Source: Bradyrhizobium sp. CB1650 (lineage in GTDB: Bacteria; Pseudomonadota; Alphaproteobacteria; Rhizobiales; Xanthobacteraceae). Taken from it: a DNA stretch of 64,000 nucleotides. Position 1 is the first letter of the stretch; each line of letters begins with the position of its first letter. The stretch covers positions 1,302,001 to 1,366,000 of the forward strand of contig NZ_CP121695.1 in the NCBI RefSeq assembly GCF_029761915.1, given 5' to 3'. Below are positions 9,657 through 17,703 of this stretch, piece by piece. The notes below the pieces were generated by a model. It ran no database searches, had not been told where the DNA came from, and saw nothing but the letters and a program-made list of their open reading frames with translations. Position numbers and translations under genes: made by a program.

Positions 9657-10041
9657 CCATCGCTCCTACAGGCCAATCTCCAGCATGGTGGTGTGATCCA
9701 GCGAACGGTTGGCGCGCCCTTTGAACTCCGCCAGGTCGGCCTCCCCAACCGCACATCGACTCACAATCCATTCTAGCCGATCACTGACGGCAACGATGTT
9801 CCAGCTGAGAGCCACGCAGCCCTGACAACCAGGCTCCTATCTGGCGGACACCGCCCCGCTGCCTCGGCGCTGATCCTTGATCGGGGCGCAGGCCTGACGC
9901 CATCAACCCGCAAGGGGTCGGCTTACGCTGAAGCGTGCCGCCGCTTCGTCTTCGCCTGCGCGGTGATTGCGGCCCACGCCCGGACACATCGGGCGCCTGT
10001 CGCGCGGGGATGGTCCCCGCCTCAGAACAGGAGCCGGACCG
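9657..10041. other. Intergenic 385 bp, no gene seen
   Basis: No convincing coding frame on either strand. It must hold the promoter of the minus-strand HEPN/Toprim gene and that of the small plus-strand gene at 10042. A GAAGCG/CGCTTC hairpin lies near 9929-9946. Confidence 0.5.
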
Positions 10042-10206
10042 ATGTCTCAAACCCTTGCCTGCGCCAACGCATGGAACCTCGCCACCACCCTCATGGTCTG
10101 CGTCGTTATCTTCCGCACCGGCATGGGCGGATACGGCGTCATGCCGGCCGCCGAATACGACGGCGATCCGGCCGCCGTGATTTACGAATTCGATCCGTTC
10201 CAATGA
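10042..10206 (+). CDS. Small ICE protein, 54 aa
   Basis: The ATG at 10042 follows an AGGAG ribosome-binding site at good spacing. The product is 54 residues: a hydrophobic stretch (TTLMVCVVIF, about residues 15-24) followed by an acidic, Tyr/Asp-rich tail ending EFDPFQ. This could be one membrane-inserted helix or a hydrophobic core segment. I recall similar short orphan proteins in rhizobial conjugative elements but cannot name a family. It is followed after about 150 bases by the membrane-protein gene at 10358. Confidence 0.5.
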   Translation: MSQTLACANAWNLATTLMVCVVIFRTGMGGYGVMPAAEYDGDPAAVIYEFDPFQ

Positions 10207-10357
10207 CGAAGGCGCGCTGCAGATCGCTGGCTGGTGAGCGGAGGTCCTTTCGGATTTCCGCTCCCCGTCGCCGCCGTTTTTGGCTATGCTGTCGATTGCG
10301 CCGTGGTGGTGGTGGAAGGCGCGACCGTCAGACCTTTATCTCACGGAGACCACCACC

Positions 10358-10798
10358 ATGATCATCTTTGGACCACTGCTTGTCCTCGTTGGCATAGGCT
10401 TCTTCTGCTGGTTGCTGTTCACGTTCGCTGTTTTTGCACTGCCTTTCTTCGTTGGCATGACGATCGGCACCTGGGCCTTCCACACCGGTGCCGGAGTGCT
10501 CGGTGGCGCAGCAGCAGGGCTCATGGCGGGCGGTGTGACAAATGGCATTGGCCAACTCGCGCTCGCCTTCGTGCCATGGACTTGGCTTAGACTCTTGATC
10601 ATCCTCCTCTACGTCGCGCCCGCTACCGTCGCCGGTTACAGCGCGACGCATGGAATTACCCAGATGGCGACGTCTTCACCCGCCTGGCAGACGGTTTTCG
10701 CAGTCGTCGGGGCTGTTGCCGTCAGCATCACGGCCTTGGTTCGCTTCACCGGAATGGCCGCAGACGGACCAGCAAGACAGCGCTTGGCGCGGGGCTGA
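10358..10798 (+). CDS. Small multi-pass membrane protein, 146 aa
   Basis: The ATG at 10358 is chosen over the upstream-open frame because ACGGAGACC provides the ribosome-binding site and because the protein then starts MIIFGPLLVLVGIGFF, a membrane helix. About four hydrophobic segments are visible (roughly residues 1-35, 35-70, 75-95 and 105-135), with a Gly/Ala-rich segment AGVLGGAAAGLMAGG. No catalytic motif is seen. An inverted repeat GAGCGGA/TCCGCTC (about 10237-10263) lies in its leader. Function unknown; inner-membrane location inferred. Confidence 0.55.
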   Translation: MIIFGPLLVLVGIGFFCWLLFTFAVFALPFFVGMTIGTWAFHTGAGVLGGAAAGLMAGGVTNGIGQLALAFVPWTWLRLLIILLYVAPATVAGYSATHGITQMATSSPAWQTVFAVVGAVAVSITALVRFTGMAADGPARQRLARG

Positions 10799-10843
10799 CA
10801 TCAGTACTGGGAGGAGCCCGGCAGGACCGAACTAGGCCGGATA

Positions 10844-11599
10844 TCACGGCTTCGAAGCCGTACCGGCCGTCGATGTGGACGCAGACACAATCAGCATCAT
10901 CGGGCGTTCCAGCTCTTCGGCCAATTGCGGAATCTGCTGGATCTGCTCGCGTGTCGGGGCAAATTCCTCGACCCGCCGAATTTGAAAGCCCGCGCTGATC
11001 AGCGCGTTCAAGGTAGTACCAAGCGTCCTGTGGTATTTCAGAACGCCCGGGGCGAACCAGTCCGTCCGACGTTCACCCTCAACGGAATATCGATTGACCG
11101 GCCAGGTTTTGCGGCCCTCGTCATCGCTAATCCAGTGCGGTTGTCCCGCAGCCATGAAGATCGGATGTTCAATCGTAAAGACGAAATGCCCGCCAGAAAC
11201 CAGTGCCTTGTGGATTACATGCACGAGGCGGCCAAAATCCTGAACATAGTGAAAGGTCAGTGCGCTGTAGGCGAGGTCGAAAGCCGTCTCAGGTAGGTCC
11301 AGCGTGTCGAGATCGGCGATGCGATACTCGATGGCGGTGTCCGCTGTGTCCGCCCTGGCACGCTCGATCATGTTCTGCGACAAATCCAGACCCAGAACCG
11401 AGGTCGCGCCCTGCTCGCGCATCCAGCGCGAGGCCCAGCCAAAGCCACATCCCAGATCGACGACACGTTTCCCGCTCAGATCGGGCAGCATAGCCTGGAT
11501 CGCGGGCCATTCAGGAGCGCCGTCCAGCCCATGCACTTGCCGGGGTAACTGGCTATAGCCAGCGAAGAAATCGGGATTGTCGTAAATATTCTGCGCCAT
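10844..11599 (-). CDS. Class I SAM-dependent methyltransferase
   Basis: 251 residues, full length for a small-molecule methyltransferase of the methyltransf_11/UbiE-like type. Motif I is VVDLGCGFG (residues about 45-53), followed by the acidic motif II LGLDLS and motif IV DLAYSALTFHYV. The substrate cannot be told. It is a single gene on the minus strand between unrelated plus-strand genes, so it is likely a recent accessory acquisition. Cytoplasmic. Confidence 0.8.
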   Translation of the reverse strand: MAQNIYDNPDFFAGYSQLPRQVHGLDGAPEWPAIQAMLPDLSGKRVVDLGCGFGWASRWMREQGATSVLGLDLSQNMIERARADTADTAIEYRIADLDTLDLPETAFDLAYSALTFHYVQDFGRLVHVIHKALVSGGHFVFTIEHPIFMAAGQPHWISDDEGRKTWPVNRYSVEGERRTDWFAPGVLKYHRTLGTTLNALISAGFQIRRVEEFAPTREQIQQIPQLAEELERPMMLIVSASTSTAGTASKP

Positions 11600-12066
11600 G
11601 TCTGCCTGCTATTCGGCTTTTCGCTCTGCGCTGTTCCAGATGATGCTTGGAGATCCAAACAGAGTTGTCGCGGCGGACTGCGACACGCCACGATCCTACT
11701 CAAATGAAGCTGCACAAAGGCATCTTGAATCGGCGGACTTCTCGCGCTGGAAACGAAAAACCCCGGCATGAAAGCCGGGGCTCCCGTGCTGCCACGGCGT
11801 ACATCCGGCCGCGACAATCAAACGAAAGTTAGCACGGGATTTTCGAAGAAAATGTGACCTTCGCCGTCATCGCCCTCAAAAGTGAATAGTTTTCGCAAAC
11901 GCTTGTACGCGTACGATCGATCACCTCGGGCCACTTATTGCTTGTCCAATACCGACGACGGGGCAAGCCAATGGACTCCGTCGAGCCGCTATTTGCCGAG
12001 AAGACTTGCGACCAGGACATCGATTGATCTAGATATCAGATGTTTTTTCTTTTCGGAGCAACCGAC
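11600..12066. other. Intergenic 467 bp, no gene seen
   Basis: Holds the minus-strand hairpin at 11755-11780 and the leader of the cold-shock gene (T-rich stretch just before 12067). A 63-codon minus frame at 11829-12020 has no recognisable features and is not called. Confidence 0.5.
11755..11780 (-). terminator. Rho-independent terminator (minus strand)
   Basis: CCCCGGC (11761-11767)/GCCGGGG (11774-11780) form a perfect 7-bp stem with a 6-base loop. On the minus strand the stem is followed by five T residues. It lies upstream of the methyltransferase gene and would shield it from minus-strand read-through. Confidence 0.65.
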
Positions 12067-12273
12067 GTGGCGTTAGGGACTGTTAAGTGGTTCAACCCGA
12101 CCAAAGGCTATGGGTTCATTGCGCCGGACGACGGTGGCAAAGATGTTTTCGTGCACATCTCGGCAGTAGAGAAGGCGGGCTATACTTCGCTCGTTGAAGG
12201 CGCGAAGGTCAGCTACGAGCTGGTGACGAACCGCAGCGGCAAACAAGCGGCCGAAAATCTTCGCTTGGGGTAA
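12067..12273 (+). CDS. csp: Cold-shock domain protein
   Basis: 68 residues from a GTG at 12067, which has GGAG about eight bases upstream; the product begins MALGTVKWFNPTKGYGFI as in all bacterial Csp proteins. Both RNA-binding motifs are present: RNP1 KGYGFI and RNP2 DVFVHI. It is a single OB-fold protein that binds single-stranded RNA/DNA and acts as an RNA chaperone. The long T-rich 5' leader might carry the usual temperature-responsive control, but no specific element is identified. Assignment certain; physiological trigger unknown. Confidence 0.92.
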   Translation: MALGTVKWFNPTKGYGFIAPDDGGKDVFVHISAVEKAGYTSLVEGAKVSYELVTNRSGKQAAENLRLG

Positions 12274-12571
12274 GTCGCTGCTCGGTGCTGAAAGAGCACT
12301 CACATTACTCGGATAACAAACAGCAGACATCCGAGGTGGTCGCTTTGATCAGTTTGAAGGTCTAAATGCCTGTCACAGACCCTTATCTAGCATCCTGCTG
12401 AATTGCAGCATATATTTTGTTTAGCTTAAGGTTGCGTCGATCAAGAAAGTGCCATAGGAAATCAATGCCGGTTGATCACAGTCCAAGCAGTGATCCCGTC
12501 GGCGTGCATCACTGACTGATTTTTGAGAGATTTTATTGCCAGCCATTGCTGTGCGGAAGGGGAGCCAAACC

Positions 12572-13519
12572 ATGCGCGTTCTCGCCGTATTATTCTTTGT
12601 CCTCATGGGGTTGGCCAGTCCCGCTCACGCGTGGTGGGATATGGGCCACATGGAAGTTGCCGCAATCGCATACGGGCGGCTCGATGATGCGTTGCGACCG
12701 AAGGTCGATGCCCTCATCAAACAGCATCCGGCGTACCCGCTATGGATCAAGGGCCTCGAAGGCCTGCCGGACAGCGACAAAGCGCAGGCAGCTTTCGTTC
12801 ATGCGGCCACTTGGGCCGACGACATCAAGGGCATCCTGTCCTGCAAGGTATCGCATGCGCCCGGTTGCTATGATTACGACAAAGTCACCGACGGCACCGC
12901 TGCCCAGAACATTGGTACATCCGATCATATCGTCCATGACTACTGGCACTACTACGATATCCCGTTCTCGCCCGATGGCGAAAAGACGGATCCTGCGCCG
13001 GTGGTAAATGCCCTCACCCAGATCCGCCTGCTCAAAGCCGCTCTTTCTGACCACAAAAGCACGGACGATCTGAAGTGCTATGATCTCGTGTGGTTGCTTC
13101 ACCTCGTCGGGGATGCCCACCAGCCGCTGCATGCCGTTTCGCGGTTCACGCACCAGCTCAAAGGCGATCAGGGTGGTAACGCCGAACTCGTCAATGTCGG
13201 AGGCGTGCATCCTTCCAAACTTCATTTCGTTTGGGACGGCATTCTAGGCGACCGCGGCACGGCCGCTGCGGCTATCGGCGCGGCTTCTCTTCTTCCTGCC
13301 GCAGACCCGACGCTGGCAAAAGTCGACGACCCCGAAGTGTGGTTCAAGGAGTCGGCCGCGCTGGCGCAACAATACGCCTACGGGACGGCGGTCGGTCCAG
13401 ACAAGGGACCTTACGATCTTGATGCAGCGTACCTCTCGAAAGCAAAGTCGGTCGCGGAATCTCAAGTTGCGCTTGCCGGCCAGAGGCTCGCCAATCTGAT
13501 CAACGCGGCGCTCAAGTAG
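12572..13519 (+). CDS. Secreted S1/P1-type nuclease
   Basis: 315 residues with ATG 12572 (SD AAGGGGAG). Residues 1-20 are a signal peptide ending in AHA; the mature protein begins WWDMGHMEVA, matching the N-terminal Trp and first His of the tri-zinc site of P1 nuclease. Further ligand segments are visible: HAATWADDI, SDHIVHDYWHYYDIPF, and LLHLVGDAHQPLHAVSRF followed by GDQGGN. S1/P1 enzymes cut single-stranded DNA/RNA and remove 3' phosphates in the periplasm or outside the cell. The likely role is nutrient scavenging or DNA turnover. It is followed after 18 bases by the LOG-family gene, probably one transcript. Confidence 0.88.
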   Translation: MRVLAVLFFVLMGLASPAHAWWDMGHMEVAAIAYGRLDDALRPKVDALIKQHPAYPLWIKGLEGLPDSDKAQAAFVHAATWADDIKGILSCKVSHAPGCYDYDKVTDGTAAQNIGTSDHIVHDYWHYYDIPFSPDGEKTDPAPVVNALTQIRLLKAALSDHKSTDDLKCYDLVWLLHLVGDAHQPLHAVSRFTHQLKGDQGGNAELVNVGGVHPSKLHFVWDGILGDRGTAAAAIGAASLLPAADPTLAKVDDPEVWFKESAALAQQYAYGTAVGPDKGPYDLDAAYLSKAKSVAESQVALAGQRLANLINAALK

Positions 13520-13537
13520 CGGCTGAGAGACGCAGGG

Positions 13538-14602
13538 ATGACACCGACTTTCCAGTTCGAACCCTTTCCGAAGTCCCTCTACAAGGCCGAGACGTTGCTC
13601 AGTGGCTTTGACCCGACACGGCCCGGGACCTATGTCGACATGCTCGATTTTCGCATCTTCCGCGAATTTCAAGCTGCTGGCGGGGCCGCGACCGGCGACT
13701 ATCTGGTCGCGATGAGCCGCGCGCTGCACGACAATGGCATCACCCAACATTTGGCTGATGCCGCAGCAGGTAAGTCCATTGTTGGCATCATGGGCGGCCA
13801 CTCGGCCGAAAGAGGGGACGCGGACTACGTTGCTGCTGCCCAACTGTCTGCTGCCTTGACACGGGAAGGCTATCTCGTTGCAAGCGGGGGCGGTCCGGGA
13901 GTGATGGAGGCGGTCCATCTCGGCGCAGCCTGCGTTGATGAAAAGCAGCTTCACGACGTGCTGGCGCAGATTTCGGCAAAGGATGTGCCGCCAAGCATTC
14001 CCGCCAACGCCACGTCTGTGGTTAGCCCGGATGGCACTACAGTTGATCGCGCGATTGCCGAAGCGCTCGGGAAATATCTCGCGCCTGCCGCGATCATCCG
14101 CAAACAGCTTGGGAGGAGCGGTGGTCTCGGTATTCCGACATGGATGTACGGTTTTGAACCCTTCACTCCATTCGCAGACCTGATCGCAAAGTATTTTCAG
14201 AACAGCATCCGCGAAGATGGTTTGCTCGCGTTGGCAACGCATGGGGTCATCTACATGCGAGGCAGCGCGGGGACCATGCAGGAGGTTTTCCAGGACGCGG
14301 CCCAGAACTACTATCATTCCTTCCCGATCGGACAGGGACAGTTCAGCCCGATGGTCTTTTTTGGAAAATTTTGGACGGACGATATCCCGGTTGGGCCCGT
14401 CATGGACGCGCTATTCCACAAGCCGTCGCCTGCGGACCCAAAAGCGCCCATTCCCAAGTCATGGGCCGAGTATTCCAAATGGGTGAAGTTTCTCAACAGC
14501 GTCGATCAGACCGTCGCGCACATCAAGTCATTCCCCGGCCAACCTGAAAGCCGAATGCTCGCAAGGGTACGCCATTCGAGGTCGGGATTGGTCCGGACAT
14601 AA
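13538..14602 (+). CDS. LOG-family (lysine-decarboxylase-like) Rossmann protein
   Basis: 354 residues. The SGGGPGVMEA segment (about residues 112-121) is the nucleotide-binding motif of the LOG/TIGR00730 group, and GSAGTMQEVF replaces the usual PGGxGTxxE motif, so the catalytic glutamate is kept but the first Gly pair differs. It is longer than plant-type LOG phosphoribohydrolases (about 200 aa) and belongs to the long divergent branch. Cytokinin riboside hydrolase activity is possible but not supported beyond the fold. It lies 18 bases after the S1/P1 nuclease gene; a shared nucleotide-salvage role is inferred. Confidence 0.7.
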   Translation: MTPTFQFEPFPKSLYKAETLLSGFDPTRPGTYVDMLDFRIFREFQAAGGAATGDYLVAMSRALHDNGITQHLADAAAGKSIVGIMGGHSAERGDADYVAAAQLSAALTREGYLVASGGGPGVMEAVHLGAACVDEKQLHDVLAQISAKDVPPSIPANATSVVSPDGTTVDRAIAEALGKYLAPAAIIRKQLGRSGGLGIPTWMYGFEPFTPFADLIAKYFQNSIREDGLLALATHGVIYMRGSAGTMQEVFQDAAQNYYHSFPIGQGQFSPMVFFGKFWTDDIPVGPVMDALFHKPSPADPKAPIPKSWAEYSKWVKFLNSVDQTVAHIKSFPGQPESRMLARVRHSRSGLVRT

Positions 14603-14771
14603 TTTGATTCCGTTCTAATCATCCGGTTGTCAGCCGTGCCGGGGCTGTTTTAGTTCTCGCGCAATGCCCGTGCAGGCCCCACGGATCAAGGGGGCAATGT
14701 TCTCTGCGGTGAGAGGGGTTTTGAAGTCCGGAGAGAGTGAACCATGCGTTGAACCCCGGCATTCTTTAAGC

Positions 14772-15119
14772 TTAAGTCGAATCTCTCGCCGCTACCGAGA
14801 CTTCTGGAATGTATCCCAGTTGCCGCTCGAGAGCGGCCACGGTTAGGCGGGCTGAATCCAGTCGCGCGGCCGCCTCGCTTAAGGCAGCCGACGCTTCGTC
14901 CGACCGCGACACAGCTGCTGAGCCAATTTCAAACAGGTTATCCTTAAGAGACAGCGCGTCTTCTTCGCGCATGGCGCGCCCCAGCTCAAGCAGCGTTCTG
15001 GTCAACGCTCGATGTGCGGAACCTTCCTCTCGTTCCAGATTTTCAACCACGGCGAGGGCCTCACGATAGTGCCGTATCGCTTCGATGGTTCTATTTTCAA
15101 GATCGCAATTGTCGCTCAT
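14772..15119 (-). CDS. Small helical coiled-coil protein, 115 aa
   Basis: A GAGGAG ribosome-binding site precedes the ATG on the minus strand. The product is almost wholly helical with heptad-like Leu/Ala spacing (EALAVVENLEREEGSAHRAL onward and the Ala-rich region SEASAALSEAAARLDSARLTVA-like near the C-terminus). No signal peptide or catalytic motif. I do not recognise the family. It could be a small adaptor or structural protein. Confidence 0.55.
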   Translation of the reverse strand: MSDNCDLENRTIEAIRHYREALAVVENLEREEGSAHRALTRTLLELGRAMREEDALSLKDNLFEIGSAAVSRSDEASAALSEAAARLDSARLTVAALERQLGYIPEVSVAARDST

Positions 15120-15272
15120 CTGGTTCTACTCTCCTCGGGCCTCTGCGCGGTCATCATCCTCCGCGACGTTTCCTGTTCGGACCGCGCACCTACTACGTCG
15201 TCGCCGTGCCCGAACCCGCGGGGCAAGACTTCGTGAGGGCTGATAACGCCACATCGAACGTGGTTGACTGGA

Positions 15273-15551
15273 TCAAGGAAGTGTAGCGCTCGCCGTCCTC
15301 ATCCTTGAAGCCACGCTCAGAGCGGCCCAAGCATCGAGGATCGACCAATCATCGTGGAATGGCAGGTTCGTGGCGGTCGTTGCAGGAGCTTCAACGAAAG
15401 GCCAGCCAATCACACATACAGCCAGCGACTCTCGTGGTGGGCGTGCAGCCGACGCGTGATCGCGGAAGCGCAGATCCTCGACGGCCAGGACAGAGCGCCA
15501 ATCATCATCGAACTCGTCGGGCCGGCCTCTCGGCGGGATTCGCAATGCCAC
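15273..15551 (-). CDS. Possible small protein, 92 aa
   Basis: A GTG at 15551 is preceded by AAGGAG on the minus strand, though only three bases away. The frame reads MALRIPPRGRPDEFDDDWRS and continues with plausible composition (acidic start, hydrophobic centre VCVIGWPFVEA). The frame stays open further upstream to 15938, which is the shadow of another region. No family recognised. This is the weakest of the called genes in this patch. Confidence 0.3.
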   Translation of the reverse strand: MALRIPPRGRPDEFDDDWRSVLAVEDLRFRDHASAARPPRESLAVCVIGWPFVEAPATTATNLPFHDDWSILDAWAALSVASRMRTASATLP

Positions 15552-15666
15552 GTTCTCCTTAATGTTGGCTCTGTTCGGATCGAGCGCACCAAACGGCCTC
15601 TTCGATAGATGGATCTGGCCGAAGGACGGCTGACGCCTCGACCGCCTATGGCGCAATGGCGCCGAT

Positions 15667-15720
15667 CGACTTTCTTCCCCTGCCGGCTGCGCCGTCATTC
15701 CTCGCGAAACAAGAAAGTCG
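15667..15720 (+). repeat. Leader element copy 2: inverted repeat upstream of DUF736 gene
   Basis: CGACTTTCTT (15667-15676) and AAGAAAGTCG (15711-15720) are exact inverted repeats around a 34-base GC-rich loop that contains TCGCGA, as copy 1 does. The downstream flank carries the same CCTCCGCT...GCTTCGGCC..CTTCG pattern. The right arm ends 126 bases before the start codon at 15847, nearly the same spacing as in copy 1 (122). Confidence 0.55.
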
Positions 15721-15846
15721 CCTGGCTGCCATCCTCCGCTGGCGCTTCGGCCCCTTCGGGATGCGCCGTCGATCGCCTCCGGCCTGTCGATCACCATCGA
15801 GGCCGCAAGGTGCGGGCTCGGAAAACAGAGATCAAGGAGAACTACC

Positions 15847-16173
15847 ATGGCGACCATCGGCACCTTCAAGAAGACCGGCAACAACGAGTTCAATGGCGAA
15901 ATCGTCACCCTCTCGCTCCAGGCCCGGAACGTCCGCATCGTCCCCGAAACCAGCCGCTCGGGCGAGAACAGCCCCAGCCACCGAGTCTACTGTGGCCGAG
16001 TGGAGATCGGTGCCGGCTGGCCCAAGCGCTCCAACGAGGGCCGCGACTATCTGAGCCTCAAGCTTGACGATCCGAGCTTCACCGCTCCGATCTTCGCCAA
16101 CCTCTTCGACGATGAAGACGGTGAGGGCTTCAGCCTGATCTGGTCCCGTCCCAACCGTCGGAACGGCGACTGA
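15847..16173 (+). CDS. DUF736 protein (ICE conserved), copy 1
   Basis: 108 residues, ATG 15847 after AAGGAGAACTACC. The start MATIGTFKKTGNNEFNGEI, the VEIGAGW box in the middle and the DDPSF.APIFANLF segment are the DUF736 signature. The family is small and soluble and occurs almost only in conjugative elements of Proteobacteria; function unknown, with a single-strand-binding-like or regulatory role sometimes supposed. A second, diverged copy lies at 22056. Preceded by the inverted-repeat leader element. Confidence 0.85.
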   Translation: MATIGTFKKTGNNEFNGEIVTLSLQARNVRIVPETSRSGENSPSHRVYCGRVEIGAGWPKRSNEGRDYLSLKLDDPSFTAPIFANLFDDEDGEGFSLIWSRPNRRNGD

Positions 16174-16280
16174 TCCGACCAGCGATGCCTCGCCTGGCTG
16201 GCCCGGGCGAGGCATTGCTAAGCTCAAGAGCAACCCGTACAGCGTGTCGCGAGCCGGTGCGGATAGCGGGCCGGTTGCGA

Positions 16281-16697
16281 TCAGCGACCGCGGACCAACC
16301 CCGCCTTGATCGGCCGTTTTTGATTGGCCTCCAACACGGTTTGGACGATGTCTTCCCAGTCAGGACAGATTTCGACCAAACGATCCAGCACAGTGGGATC
16401 CCGTTCGATCTGGCCGAGCGCCTGAGCGCGCCATAGGTCGTTGAAGCTGATGCTCATTAACCCCAAGCATTCGACGACCGAACTGTCAGGCGGCAAGTGT
16501 TCCAAGATCGCCGTCACTATGCCGGTCCATTGTTGAAGCAGACGCAAGTGCTCAGTGGCGGCCCCGGTCTCCAACTTCTCTTGAAGAAGATCAACCAGCA
16601 AGAGGAGGCGGATTCGCCAAGGTTGGGGCCTGAGATCCGCGACGTAAGCGTCCACGACTTCGCGGATGTCGGCCGGCAAGTGCTCGTATAAGCTCAT
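16281..16697 (-). CDS. Hypothetical protein, 138 aa
   Basis: The start is taken at the ATG giving MSLYEHLPADIREVVDAYVADL; another in-frame ATG at 16718 abuts a GGAGG and is possible (145 aa). The product is all-helical, slightly acidic and has no signal peptide. No domain recognised. It lies on the same strand as, and downstream of, qseC, with about 160 bases between them, so it may belong to the switch region without being part of its known set. Confidence 0.5.
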   Translation of the reverse strand: MSLYEHLPADIREVVDAYVADLRPQPWRIRLLLLVDLLQEKLETGAATEHLRLLQQWTGIVTAILEHLPPDSSVVECLGLMSISFNDLWRAQALGQIERDPTVLDRLVEICPDWEDIVQTVLEANQKRPIKAGLVRGR

Positions 16698-16861
16698 CGT
16701 GGCTAATCCATCCTCCAACCATGCCGCCAGTCCCTTCGGTGGAGCAAGCGTCCTTGGAAACAGAGCAGATTTGGCCGGAGCCGACTATCCACTTACGCGT
16801 GACGCAGCGCGGAGTTGATTGTTGACATGCCAATGCGACCGCACAGCACAAATTCACTCCG

Positions 16862-17095
16862 TCAGCGGGCCCGATGAGGATGAACCGCCGTTCGTTTAAT
16901 CAAATCGGCGGCTTCGACTCCTAGCGCTTTCGCGATTCGGCCGAGCACCGTCACGCTGGCCGAGACATCGGCGCGTTCGATGGCGCCGACGTAACGGACA
17001 CTCAGCCCGGCGCTATCGGCCAACTCTTCCTGCGTCATCTCCTTCATATGGCGTATCCGACGCAAGTTGATCGCCATGACCTCCTTGAGATCCAT
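16862..17095 (-). CDS. qseC: QseC-like XRE transcriptional regulator
   Basis: 77 residues from ATG 17095 (MDLKEVMAINLRRIR); an in-frame GTG at 17113 would add six residues but abuts the operator. It is a single XRE helix-turn-helix domain (MTQEELADSAGLSVRYVGAIERA as its core). It is divergent from a DUF2285 gene, and two identical palindromes lie directly before it. This is the layout of qseC-qseM in the Mesorhizobium symbiosis ICE, where QseC binds operators between the genes and represses qseM. Orthology is inferred from size, family, gene order and operators. Confidence 0.78.
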   Translation of the reverse strand: MDLKEVMAINLRRIRHMKEMTQEELADSAGLSVRYVGAIERADVSASVTVLGRIAKALGVEAADLIKRTAVHPHRAR

Positions 17096-17116
17096 GGCGA
17101 TAAGGGAACTCACATC

Positions 17117-17145
17117 GGAACGATCGTTCCAGGAACGATCGTTCC
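17117..17145 (-). promoter_or_regulatory. Tandem operators between qseC and qseM
   Basis: GGAACGATCGTTCC is a perfect 14-bp palindrome and occurs twice, at 17117-17130 and 17132-17145, one base apart. The sites lie 22 bases upstream of the qseC start, so a bound dimer pair would cover its promoter and could also affect the divergent qseM promoter. QseC itself is the natural ligand, by analogy with the described system. Confidence 0.8.
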
Positions 17146-17208
17146 GATTCGTGCGACGCCGTGCTAATCATACGCTCAGCCTTTGGCCCTGTTTGCCGTT
17201 TGCGGGGG

Positions 17209-17239
17209 GCGCCGTGATGCGGCCTGCGCATCGCGGCGC
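17209..17239 (+). repeat. Hairpin in the qseC-qseM intergenic region
   Basis: GCGCCGTGATGCG (17209-17221) pairs with CGCATCGCGGCGC (17227-17239) with one mismatch and a 5-base loop. The 9-mer GCTAATCAT occurs on both sides (17163-17171 and 17238-17246). It lies 86 bases upstream of qseM and could be a terminator, an RNA structure or a further protein site. Confidence 0.45.
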
Positions 17240-17324
17240 TAATCATGTGACATTTCGCGGCTACGAGGCTCCGCGACAAATGGAATGAGTCTAACGTTGC
17301 TTCATTGTTGTGGAGGCCGATTGC

Positions 17325-17588
17325 ATGAACGAACTGGCATTCCAGGACCGGCCGCCAAAAACCGATCGCGTAAACGCCTACGACGAGAAACATCTTGAAA
17401 TCTACGTTAGGTTGTTAATGGCCGAGGAGGAGGGCGCCGATTGGCGTGAGGTGGTCAGCGTGATCTTCGGACTCGACCCCGCACGCGAACCGGATCGTGC
17501 CAAAATCGTCCACGACAGCCATCTCGCCCGTGCGCGATGGATGTCGGAAGCCGGATATCGGGACCTTTTGCTGCCGCGGATGCAGTGA
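17325..17588 (+). CDS. qseM: QseM-like DUF2285 antiactivator
   Basis: 87 residues. ATG 17325 has GGAGG at 17312-17316; an in-frame GTG at 17310 overlaps that SD and is rejected. Most of the protein is a DUF2285 domain (LEIYVRLLMAEEEGADWREVVSVIFG, then ARARWMSEAGYRDLL at the end). In the Mesorhizobium ICE, QseM is a DUF2285 protein that blocks both TraR and FseA and keeps the element integrated. The divergent position to the XRE gene and the closeness to fseA support the same role here. No traR/traI genes are visible in this window. Confidence 0.75.
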   Translation: MNELAFQDRPPKTDRVNAYDEKHLEIYVRLLMAEEEGADWREVVSVIFGLDPAREPDRAKIVHDSHLARARWMSEAGYRDLLLPRMQ

Positions 17589-17703
17589 ATTTGCGTCCGA
17601 TCACACAAATTGCAGCTTCGCGTGATGCAACCTAAGGGTCTAGTTTTTTGTAGCGTCTTTCTGGATTCGTGGTGCGGGGCACAGAACGAAAGACGAGAAG
17701 ACC

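Noticed and set aside
11829..12020. 63-codon minus-strand ORF before the terminator at 11755
   Set aside because: No ribosome-binding site, no recognisable family, and it lies in the cold-shock leader; the hairpin alone is not enough.
15014..15286. Plus-strand frame ending RTYYVVAVPEPAGQDFVRADN..VDWIKEV
   Set aside because: The last 40 residues look protein-like and may be the tail of a lost gene, but the frame starts inside the antisense coiled-coil gene and has no ribosome-binding site.
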